Shown piece by piece: positions 24,004-31,004 of a stretch of 64,000 nucleotides of DNA; positions within the stretch are counted from its first letter, which is position 1; each line of letters starts with the position of its first letter. The DNA lies in contig VAFL01000002.1 of assembly GCA_005768755.1 (NCBI GenBank), forward strand, positions 186,001 through 250,000, written 5' to 3'. The position numbers and the translations under genes were made by a program. Under the pieces are notes generated by a model that was not told the origin of the DNA, did no database searches, and saw nothing but the letters and a program-made list of their open reading frames with translations. This stretch comes from Paracoccus denitrificans. GTDB lineage: Bacteria; Pseudomonadota; Alphaproteobacteria; Rhodobacterales; Rhodobacteraceae.

Positions 24004-24744
24004 TCAGACATCGAACTTTCGCGCATAGCGGCCGGGCGTATATCCCGTTGCTTTGCGGAAGCTGTGAATGAAATGCGATTGATCGGCGTAAGACAGCGAT
24101 GGCTCGTCACTCAGCGAAAGCTGCAGACGAAGCACTTTCAGGAAGTCATGCGGCCTGAAGCCGGTAGAATGCAACAAGACGCGCTGAAGTTGCCTTGCCG
24201 ACAAGCCGCAAAGCGCGGCCATGTCGGATACCGAACGAATGTCGTCGATATGGCGCAGGATCTTTTCGGTAATCCTGTTCCCCGCCACATGCCCCGCCTG
24301 TGCCAACCCCTCGACAAAGCCAGTCAGCAGCTTCTGCTTGCGGGGTGCATCGCTGCGGCGCAGGTCTTCGTTCAAAGGGATCAGCGCCATCTTGCCTTCA
24401 TAGGGCGCTTTCAGTTGTCCATAGACGGTCGGCGCGCCTGCGTGTTGCCATACGCCAGGATAGAATCGAATGTTGACGAAGTGAAAAACGCGCCCAAGAT
24501 TGAACTCCTCGGACGTCGCGCACAGGCGCGTAATGCCTGTTACCGAGGGATTGATCTGATCAAAGACAGCATAGGTGCAGGCATCCGGCAGGGCGTGGAA
24601 ACGGTAATCTTCTGCCAGCGGCCCAGTGGTTCGAATCTCCAGAAAGCGATGAACGATGTGTCGCAGATGTGAAGGCGGCGCGACGTCTGTGAAGCGGACC
24701 GAGGACGCTGATTTATCCCGACCATTCCCCTTTGGGTCGTACAT
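24004..24744 (-). CDS. AraC-family transcriptional regulator
   Basis: The protein has 246 residues from the ATG at 24744 with GAGGACGA upstream. The N-terminal part (about 1-135) resembles the DUF6597-like sensing domain of this AraC subgroup. The C-terminal HTH_18 domain has two helix-turn-helices: VSDMAALCGLSARQLQRVL and the second ending SHFIHSFRKATGYTPGRYAR. It probably controls the VOC gene next to it and itself. The inducer is unknown. Confidence 0.85.
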   Translation of the reverse strand: MYDPKGNGRDKSASSVRFTDVAPPSHLRHIVHRFLEIRTTGPLAEDYRFHALPDACTYAVFDQINPSVTGITRLCATSEEFNLGRVFHFVNIRFYPGVWQHAGAPTVYGQLKAPYEGKMALIPLNEDLRRSDAPRKQKLLTGFVEGLAQAGHVAGNRITEKILRHIDDIRSVSDMAALCGLSARQLQRVLLHSTGFRPHDFLKVLRLQLSLSDEPSLSYADQSHFIHSFRKATGYTPGRYARKFDV

Positions 24745-24840
24745 CTTCGTCCTCGCACGATATTCCGATATTCTGCTGCGAGACTGCCACCAGATTGGGG
24801 CCAAGAAAAGCGCAGTCACCGGCGCGCGGCAGCAAGGCAA

Positions 24841-24862
24841 CGCCGCCCCTTTTGGGGCGGCG
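24841..24862 (-). terminator. Hairpin ending the two-gene unit of unknown function
   Basis: CGCCGCCCC, loop TTTT and GGGGCGGCG form a perfect 9-bp stem. It lies 35 bases past the stop of the gene ending at 24898, and read on the minus strand it is followed by TTGCCTTGC, a weak U-tract. Confidence 0.65.
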
Positions 24863-24897
24863 CACCTTCCATCGACGCGGCAACATCGGGGTGGAAC

Positions 24898-25161
24898 TCA
24901 ATTCGTGTGACCCAGCATCCCCCACCAGCCACGCGGCGCTGTCCCGCCGACCGGCGTCCCGGTGACATGTCGTCCGGCCGCATCCACGGTCACGCGACCG
25001 TCGCGGAAGCGGCGCAAGACCGGCCCCTGTGCTGTGCCTGAAGTGCCGACCAGTACAGCAGCCCAACCCAGGTCGCGCGTCGGCGCATCAGGTTCCGGCA
25101 GCGCGAAACCTTCGGGGATTGACGTATAGTGGCCAAAGATTGGAAAAAACAATGCGGTCAT
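24898..25161 (-). CDS. Uncharacterised small protein, second gene of a pair
   Basis: The protein has 87 residues from the ATG at 25161, one base after the stop of the gene upstream, with AAGGAG seven bases ahead inside that gene. No family is recognised. It is soluble-looking, starts MTALFFPIFGHYTSIPEGFA, is rich in Gly/Arg/Pro and ends in GGTAPRGWWGMLGHTN. There is no signal peptide and no cysteine. The tight spacing shows that it is co-expressed with its neighbour, and the pair ends at a hairpin terminator. Confidence 0.65.
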   Translation of the reverse strand: MTALFFPIFGHYTSIPEGFALPEPDAPTRDLGWAAVLVGTSGTAQGPVLRRFRDGRVTVDAAGRHVTGTPVGGTAPRGWWGMLGHTN

Positions 25162-25162
25162 C

Positions 25163-25405
25163 TCAGATCTCCTTCGGCAGACGTTGTTCAACCAGCACGC
25201 CCCAGTGACGCGGGTCGCGGTTGCGCATCAGCTCATCGCTGACCTCATCCGGATCGCAGGTGAAAATGGTCAGAGGCGCACCCCCCACGCAATAAAGGCG
25301 CCCTGTATGCGTATCGACCAGATGCACCGCATAACGACGCGTCTCGCCCCCAACGGCGCGGATCGTCGCATCGGCAAAGCTGGCCAGCCTGTTCAGCATG
25401 GTCAT
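25163..25405 (-). CDS. Uncharacterised small protein, first gene of a pair
   Basis: The protein has 80 residues from the ATG at 25405 behind GAGGAG. No family is recognised. An N-terminal helix (MTMLNRLASFADATIRAVGG) is followed by strand-like segments RYAVHLVDTHTGRLYCVGG and LTIFTCDPDEVSDELMRN, and it ends WGVLVEQRLPKEI. There are two cysteines. It is the first gene after the Rrf2 regulator, across an AT-rich gap that holds palindromes, so regulation by that protein is plausible. Confidence 0.65.
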   Translation of the reverse strand: MTMLNRLASFADATIRAVGGETRRYAVHLVDTHTGRLYCVGGAPLTIFTCDPDEVSDELMRNRDPRHWGVLVEQRLPKEI

Positions 25406-25444
25406 CGCCAAACTCCTCGTCGAATGCGTCAGCCCTTCTGACAC

Positions 25445-25520
25445 CACTATCTCGACCGAGTTTGTCGTATTTTTCAACAAAAATTTTTCAGAATAATTAT
25501 TTTATTGAATTCAATGCATT
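25445..25520 (-). promoter_or_regulatory. AT-rich control region with palindromes before the two-gene unit
   Basis: This stretch is far richer in A and T than anything around it. It contains the perfect 12-bp palindrome ATTGAATTCAAT (25504-25515) and an AAAAATTTTT core near 25480-25490. It lies between the 3' end of the Rrf2 gene and the start of the unknown pair, where a promoter and operator are expected. Operator identity is inference. Confidence 0.45.
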
Positions 25521-25522
25521 AT

Positions 25523-25978
25523 CTATTCGCCTGCTGCCATGCGCAGTATGTCCTGCCCATTTCCTCCGACCAGATCAGCCAGTGTAAGCGATTCGAGAAG
25601 CAGCAAATAGGACCAGAACACCTCGGCAAAGACGCGGCGCAGGCGGCAGTCAGCCTCGTTCGTGCAGTCTTCACATCGCTGATAGGCGGTGCGCGAAAGG
25701 CAGGGCAGCGGCGCAAGCGGCCCGTCGATCCGGCGAAGCAGCGCCTCCAGCCGGACCGTCGATGGATCACGCGCCAGACGATAGCCGCCTGATCGGCCGC
25801 GAACCGACGCCAGAACGCCTTCCTTGCGCAGGTCCAGAAGAATATGTTCCAGGAACCGCTTGGGCGCGCCAGAGCGGCGGGCAATCTCTTCAATCTGCAA
25901 GGGCGCCGCCGCGTCACCGAATTCATCGGCAAGCACGATCAGTGCCTTCAGCGCATATTTCATCTTTTGCGTCAGCAT
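25523..25978 (-). CDS. Rrf2-family transcriptional regulator, probable Fe-S sensor
   Basis: The protein has 151 residues from the ATG at 25978 (a second Met is five codons on). The N-terminal winged helix has MKYALKALIVLAD, LQIEEIARRSGAPKRFLEHI and the wing VRGRSGGYRLAR. Four cysteines, C93, C102, C105 and C111, sit where Rrf2 proteins such as IscR, RirA and CymR place Fe-S ligands or sensing residues. It could sense iron, sulfur, redox or NO. It is divergent from mipZ and upstream of two unknown small genes on the same strand. Confidence 0.88.
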   Translation of the reverse strand: MLTQKMKYALKALIVLADEFGDAAAPLQIEEIARRSGAPKRFLEHILLDLRKEGVLASVRGRSGGYRLARDPSTVRLEALLRRIDGPLAPLPCLSRTAYQRCEDCTNEADCRLRRVFAEVFWSYLLLLESLTLADLVGGNGQDILRMAAGE

Positions 25979-26108
25979 GTTCCACAAATAGGGCGATAAG
26001 CCGGTCAAATTCAACTCAATCCCGACCGGAATGCGCAAGATTGATCGGCTTTCCAAGCCCGCCATCTGGGCATATGGTCCCGCGACCTAGCAACTGCAGA
26101 AGAACCTC

Positions 26109-26891
26109 ATGGCGCATATCATCGTCGTCGGAAACGAAAAGGGCGGGTCGGGGAAGTCCACGACCTCGATGCATGTGGCGACGGCGCTGGCGCGCATGGG
26201 CCACCGTGTCGCGGCGCTGGATCTGGATATCCGGCAGCGCAGCTTCGGGCGTTACCTGGAGAACCGTGCCCATTTCACCAGCAAAGAGGGGTTGGACCTG
26301 CCCAGCCCCACGCTTGGCACCATTGACGCCAAAAGCCCCAATGACACCGACCCCCTTTCGCAGTCGATGGCCGTGCTGGAGGAAGACCACGACTTCATTC
26401 TGCTGGACTGCCCCGGATCGCATACCCGTCTGGCACAGATGGCGCATATGCTGGCGGACACGCTGATCACGCCCATGAATGACAGCTTCATCGACTTCGA
26501 TCTGCTGGCGCGGATGTCGCCCGATGGCAAGGTGCTGGGGCCGTCGATCTATGCGGAAATGGTCTGGGGCGCGCGGCAGGGTCGTCAGGCGGCAGGGGCC
26601 GGGCCGATCGACTGGATCGTTCTGCGCAACCGTCTGGGCACGCAAGCGATGCATAACAAGCGCAAGGTCGGTAACGCGCTGACGCAGCTGTCGAAGCGTA
26701 TCGGTTTCCGCGTTGCGCCGGGATTTGCCGAGCGGGTCGTTTTTCGGGAACTTTTTCCGCGCGGGCTGACACTGCTTGATCTGAAAGATGTCGGGACCGA
26801 GCAGCTGAACATGTCCAATATCGCCGCCCGGCAAGAGTTGCGCGAACTGATCACCATTCTGAACCTGCCCGGCGTGAAGGTGGATTTCTAG
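26109..26891 (+). CDS. mipZ: Cell-division positioning ATPase MipZ
   Basis: The protein has 260 residues. A deviant Walker A NEKGGSGKSTT (about 8-18) with the signature lysine places it in the ParA/MinD group. LDLDIRQRSFGRYLENR, the position after Walker A, and FILLDCPGSH are typical of MipZ. In alphaproteobacteria MipZ forms gradients from ParB-bound origins and inhibits FtsZ away from mid-cell. It is divergent from the Rrf2 gene and converges with purD six bases away. Confidence 0.93.
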   Translation: MAHIIVVGNEKGGSGKSTTSMHVATALARMGHRVAALDLDIRQRSFGRYLENRAHFTSKEGLDLPSPTLGTIDAKSPNDTDPLSQSMAVLEEDHDFILLDCPGSHTRLAQMAHMLADTLITPMNDSFIDFDLLARMSPDGKVLGPSIYAEMVWGARQGRQAAGAGPIDWIVLRNRLGTQAMHNKRKVGNALTQLSKRIGFRVAPGFAERVVFRELFPRGLTLLDLKDVGTEQLNMSNIAARQELRELITILNLPGVKVDF

Positions 26892-26897
26892 CGGCGC

Positions 26898-28160
26898 CTA
26901 AAGCGCGCGCCAGCCAATGTCGCGGCGATAGAATCCTTCCTGCCAGTCAACGCCATCCACCAACGCGTAAGCGCGGTCACGCGCTTGCCCAAGCGTATCA
27001 CCGCGCCCTGTTGCCGCCAGGACGCGCCCCCCAGACGCAACAAGCGCCCCGTCCTTCATGTCGGTCCCGGCGTGGAAGATCATGTTGAAACTGTCCTCGG
27101 GCAGATTGTCCAACCCCTTGATCCGGCTTCCTTTCGCATAATCGCCCGGATAGCCTTCTGTCGCCATCACCACTGTCAGTGCGTGATCGTCGGCCCAATT
27201 GGCGCTGACTTCGTTCAGACGCCCTTCGGCACAGGCATGGATCAGATCCAGTGCCTGCGCACCCAGCCGCATCATCAGCACCTGACATTCAGGATCGCCG
27301 AAACGGACGTTGTACTCGACCAGCCGCGCCTGCCCGTCCCGGATCATCAGTCCGGCAAAGATCACGCCCTGAAAGGGGGTGCCGCGCCGCGCCATTTCGG
27401 CCACGGTGGGGCGGATCATCTGGTCCATGACCTGCGCCTGAATGTCGCTCGTCAGAACCGGCGCGGGGGAATAGGCCCCCATGCCGCCAGTGTTCGGGCC
27501 GGTATCACCCTCACCCACGCGCTTGTGGTCCTGCGCGGTGCCCATGGGCAGGCAGTTCACGCCGTCCGACAGAATGAAGAAGCTGGCTTCCTCGCCCTCC
27601 ATGAACTCCTCGATCACGACTTCGGCGCCGGATGCCCCGAAAGCACCGCCGAAGATCATATCGACGGCGTCATGCGCCTGTTCCAGCGTTTCGGCAACGA
27701 CCACGCCTTTGCCAGCCGCCAGCCCGTCGGCCTTGACGACAATCGGCGCGCCCTGGGCATCGACGTAATCATGCGCACCCTGCGCATCGGCAAAGCGCGC
27801 CCATGCCGCAGTTGGCGCACCGCAGGCATCGCAGATTTCCTTGGTGAAGGCTTTCGATGCCTCTAGCTGGGCGGCCGCCTGCGATGGGCCGAACACCAGC
27901 AGGCCGGCATCGCGCAGCGCATCGGCAACGCCTGCAGCCAGCGGGGCCTCGGGTCCGATGACGACCAGGTCGACCGCATTTTCCTGCGCGAACTCACAGA
28001 CAGCGGCACGCGACATGATGTCCAGATCTGCGCATTCCGCGACCGCCCCGATCCCCGGATTTCCCGGCGCCACGATCAGCCGGTCACATTTCGGGTTCTG
28101 CCGGATCGCCCAGGCAAGCGCGTGTTCCCGCCCGCCGCCACCAAGTATCAGGATATTCAT
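26898..28160 (-). CDS. purD: Phosphoribosylamine-glycine ligase
   Basis: The protein has 420 residues, the normal GARS length. It starts MNILILGGGGREHALAWAI. An ATP-grasp domain follows, with PIVVKADGLAAGKGVVVAE, EEFMEGEEASFFILSDG and the metal-binding EYNVRFGDPECQ. It joins 5-phosphoribosylamine and glycine in the second step of purine synthesis. It is transcribed on the minus strand after the small Excalibur gene (66-base gap). No purine riboswitch was recognised. Confidence 0.97.
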   Translation of the reverse strand: MNILILGGGGREHALAWAIRQNPKCDRLIVAPGNPGIGAVAECADLDIMSRAAVCEFAQENAVDLVVIGPEAPLAAGVADALRDAGLLVFGPSQAAAQLEASKAFTKEICDACGAPTAAWARFADAQGAHDYVDAQGAPIVVKADGLAAGKGVVVAETLEQAHDAVDMIFGGAFGASGAEVVIEEFMEGEEASFFILSDGVNCLPMGTAQDHKRVGEGDTGPNTGGMGAYSPAPVLTSDIQAQVMDQMIRPTVAEMARRGTPFQGVIFAGLMIRDGQARLVEYNVRFGDPECQVLMMRLGAQALDLIHACAEGRLNEVSANWADDHALTVVMATEGYPGDYAKGSRIKGLDNLPEDSFNMIFHAGTDMKDGALVASGGRVLAATGRGDTLGQARDRAYALVDGVDWQEGFYRRDIGWRAL

Positions 28161-28226
28161 GCGCTGTTCCTGCGGTTTCTGCCCTGCCGTTTCTTAGGCA
28201 TGGACCGCCATCAGCGCAAGGCAGCG

Positions 28227-28463
28227 TCACTTCTCGCAAGCGACGCCATCGCCGTCCCGATCAAGGTCGTAAATGTCGTTGCCAACCACATAGACTGGCC
28301 CCTGGACATAAGCAGGCCCATTGCCGCTGCCGCTTGCGCAATCGACATCGGATGCGACCGGAACGCAAACTCCATCATAGTTGGGATCGCAGTCCTGCGC
28401 AGCGGCTGGATCAATAAACCCCGTCGCCAGTACGAACCCGACAGAAAGATAAAGTATCTTCAT
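28227..28463 (-). CDS. Secreted Excalibur (calcium-binding) domain protein
   Basis: The protein has 78 residues from the ATG at 28463. A signal peptide (about 1-22, ending DPAAA) is followed by a mature region with four cysteines. The Excalibur motif DLDRDGDGVACEK, an EF-hand-like calcium loop plus a cysteine, closes the protein. The family is extracellular or periplasmic and often attached to nucleases or surface proteins; here it stands alone. An AT-rich promoter region lies upstream (about 28480-28520). Confidence 0.85.
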   Translation of the reverse strand: MKILYLSVGFVLATGFIDPAAAQDCDPNYDGVCVPVASDVDCASGSGNGPAYVQGPVYVVGNDIYDLDRDGDGVACEK

Positions 28464-28612
28464 TGGCAATCACGACATACAAAACAAACATATTAACCAA
28501 TCATTAATATTGATTAACGCGTGCGAGCAAGTGATTTCGCGGCAGTCCCCAAGGGGTTTCGGGCCATTCACGCATGGGTTATTGACTATGTGAACGGTCA
28601 AGCGAGGCGTCC

Positions 28613-29242
28613 TTGCGCAATCCCGAACTCTGGCAACGCTTGCAAGCGACACCAATCACCATGTCGGATCAGGGTGATCTGTCGGCACTCGTCACCGACA
28701 CGTTTGATGTCCGTCCGGGTTACACCGCGCGATTGCTGACCGAATATCGCCGCTTCCTGTACCTCGTCGCGATTTCTGACCAGGTGCTTGCGCCGTCGCG
28801 GCCCATCGATCAGGTCTGGCATCTGCACCTTGCCGACACTTTGGCCTGGCGCGAATATTCGCAAAGGATGTTCGGCAGAGAACTGCGCCACATCAAAGGC
28901 AGGCCAAAGCCCGCAGACGATGCGGCCTATGCACAGACTTTGGAAATGATCGAAATCGAATTCGATTTTGAACCATCGCAGCCGTTCTGGCCGTCGCAGT
29001 CGCTACAGGCTGTCACACGTGCCCGGGCATCGCTTGCAGGCGTTGTCGCCTCCGGCGTTGGGATTGTTACCTTTATCGGCGGCTTCCATTTCTTCGGTCT
29101 GCTCATACTCGCCGGCGGGCTGTTTTATGCCTTCAGCGGCGGATTGGGCGACGGGGAATTTGCGATGTCACGTCGTGGCGACAATTCCGACTCGGGTATT
29201 TACGACGTTGGCGGTGATGGCGGCGGTTGCGGCGGCGATTAG
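28613..29242 (+). CDS. GRDP-like membrane protein with Gly/Cys-rich C-terminus
   Basis: The protein has 209 residues from a TTG at 28613 behind GCGAGG; an ATG at 28661 is the alternative. Residues 40-85 resemble the glycine-rich-domain-protein (DUF1399/GRDP) fold, with YRRFLYLVAIS, SRPIDQVWHLHLADTLAWREY and the signature D66-xx-W69-H70-x-H72. Hydrophobic segments at about 140-175 form one or two membrane helices. The tail ends in YDVGGDGGGCGGD, similar to the Gly/Cys-rich ends of bacterial TIGR04222-type proteins. The biochemical role is unknown. It precedes xseA by 50 bases on the same strand. Confidence 0.65.
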   Translation: MRNPELWQRLQATPITMSDQGDLSALVTDTFDVRPGYTARLLTEYRRFLYLVAISDQVLAPSRPIDQVWHLHLADTLAWREYSQRMFGRELRHIKGRPKPADDAAYAQTLEMIEIEFDFEPSQPFWPSQSLQAVTRARASLAGVVASGVGIVTFIGGFHFFGLLILAGGLFYAFSGGLGDGEFAMSRRGDNSDSGIYDVGGDGGGCGGD

Positions 29243-29292
29243 ATCCTCAATTCCATATAGCGGGCCGCAACGCGCCGCGTTACAACGGCGGC

Positions 29293-30837
29293 ATGGACCT
29301 TTTTGAAGACGATACGCCTGACGGCGACGGCCCCGGCAATAACAATCCGCCGCTTTCGGTTTCCGAAATCTCGGGCGCTGTCAAACGTGTGATCGAGGGC
29401 GAATTCGGCCGTGTCCGCGTGCGCGGCGAAATCGGGCGCGTGTCTCGGCCGTCGTCCGGGCATCTCTATTTCGATCTGAAAGACGATCGCGCGGTCATCG
29501 CGGCGGTCAGCTGGAAAGGTCAGGCCGCGCGGCTGACCCAGAAGCCCGAGGAAGGGATGGAGGTCATTGCCACCGGCAAGCTGACGACCTTTCCTGGCCA
29601 GTCCAAATACCAGTTGATCGTCGACGGGCTGGAGCCGGCAGGCGCCGGCGCACTGATGGCGATGTTGGAAAAGCGGCGCAAGGCGCTGGCGGCAGAGGGG
29701 CTGTTTGATGCGGATCGCAAGCAGCAACTGCCTTTCCTGCCGCGTGTGATCGGTGTTGTCACCTCGCCCTCGGGTGCGGTGATCCGCGACATCCTGCACA
29801 GGCTGCGCGATCGTTTCCCGACCCATGTCGTGATCTGGCCGGTTGCCGTTCAGGGTGCCGCAAGCGCGACCGAGGTCGCTGCCGCCATTCGTGGCTTCAA
29901 CGCCTTGCCGCCGGCCGGCCCTATTGCGCGCCCCGATCTGCTGATCGTGGCGCGCGGCGGCGGCAGTCTGGAGGATTTGTGGGGCTTCAACGAGGAAATC
30001 GTTGTCCGCGCCGCTGCCGACAGCACCATCCCGCTGATCTCGGCAGTCGGGCACGAAACCGATACGACGCTGATCGACTTTGCCGCCGATCGCCGCGCCC
30101 CGACGCCGACCGCGGCCGCCGAAATGGCCGTGCCCGTGCGTCGAGAGCTGGGCCTGCAATTGCAGCAGGCGCGGCTGCGCATGACGCAGGCAATGGCTCA
30201 GCGACAGGAACGCATGGCACAGCGGCTGGTGGATCTGGCCCGTGCGCTTGGCCGCCCGCAGGCATTGACCGAAGGCGCGCGGCAGCGGTTGGACTTTCGC
30301 GGGGGTGCGCTGGAGCCGGGATTGCGCAATCTGTTGCATCGGCGACGCGACCAACTGGCAGGCTTACGGATGACGCCCGCAATGCTGCTGCGCCAGACGC
30401 AGCGGGCGGATGAACGGCTTGCCGGCGCCACAGCGCGGCTGCGCCAATCGGCCGCGGCACCGAACGCGCGCCGTCGCGACAGGCTTGATGCGCTGACGCA
30501 ACGCCTGCAAAATGGCCGCGACCGCGTGCTGGCGGATGCGCGTCGCAAGACCGCCGATGGGCGTGAGCGGCTGGTTCCGCTATCCGATCGCCTGGCTGTC
30601 GCCTTTGCGCGCGGCATCACGCAGCGCAATGAAGCGATGGAGCGGCTGGACCGGATGCGCATCTCACTTGGCTATCAGCAGACGCTGGCGCGTGGTTTCG
30701 CCGTGATCCATGACGACAAGGGGCATGTCCTGACATCGGCTGACGCGGCCGAAAAGGCGCAGCAGCTGCTGATCCAATTCGCCGACGGGACCTTGCCAGT
30801 GCGACCGGCCACCGACCCTCAGGGATCGCTTTTCTGA
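29293..30837 (+). CDS. xseA: Exodeoxyribonuclease VII large subunit
   Basis: The protein has 514 residues from the ATG at 29293. It has an N-terminal OB-fold (GRVRVRGEIGRVSRPSSGHL), a catalytic domain with GVVTSPSGAVIRDIL, ARGGGSLEDLWGFNEE and SAVGHETDTTLIDFAADRRA, then a long Arg/Gln-rich coiled coil (about 280-470). With XseB it degrades single-stranded DNA; xseB is not in the window. Its last 19 bases overlap the 3' end of ccoS on the opposite strand. Confidence 0.96.
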   Translation: MDLFEDDTPDGDGPGNNNPPLSVSEISGAVKRVIEGEFGRVRVRGEIGRVSRPSSGHLYFDLKDDRAVIAAVSWKGQAARLTQKPEEGMEVIATGKLTTFPGQSKYQLIVDGLEPAGAGALMAMLEKRRKALAAEGLFDADRKQQLPFLPRVIGVVTSPSGAVIRDILHRLRDRFPTHVVIWPVAVQGAASATEVAAAIRGFNALPPAGPIARPDLLIVARGGGSLEDLWGFNEEIVVRAAADSTIPLISAVGHETDTTLIDFAADRRAPTPTAAAEMAVPVRRELGLQLQQARLRMTQAMAQRQERMAQRLVDLARALGRPQALTEGARQRLDFRGGALEPGLRNLLHRRRDQLAGLRMTPAMLLRQTQRADERLAGATARLRQSAAAPNARRRDRLDALTQRLQNGRDRVLADARRKTADGRERLVPLSDRLAVAFARGITQRNEAMERLDRMRISLGYQQTLARGFAVIHDDKGHVLTSADAAEKAQQLLIQFADGTLPVRPATDPQGSLF

Positions 30838-31004
30838 TCTGAGACAGGTGGTTTCGGGTGATCGTCCCACTCGGACGACAGCACACGTTCTGCATCGCCC
30901 TTCGGATCGTCATATTGGCGGGATTTCAGCGACCACAGAAATGCCCCAAGGCCCCCCGCCCCCAGCAGGATCGACACTGGTATCAGGATGAACAGAACAT
31001 CCAT
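30819..31004 (-). CDS. ccoS: cbb3-type oxidase assembly protein CcoS
   Basis: The protein has 61 residues, short as usual. One membrane helix (about 3-25) begins MDVLFILIPVSILLGAGGLG, followed by FLWSLKSRQYDDPKGDAERVL, the conserved motif in which the DD-P-GDA-R-L pattern is typical. It is needed for cofactor insertion into cbb3 oxidase. Its ATG overlaps the ccoI stop (TGATG), and its 3' end overlaps xseA convergently by 19 bases. Confidence 0.93.
   Translation of the reverse strand: MDVLFILIPVSILLGAGGLGAFLWSLKSRQYDDPKGDAERVLSSEWDDHPKPPVSDQKSDP

Noticed and set aside
24615..24640. GGTTCGAATC, which looks like a tRNA T-loop
   Set aside because: It lies inside the AraC regulator gene; the flanking bases do not form a T-stem, and no acceptor or anticodon arm fits around it.
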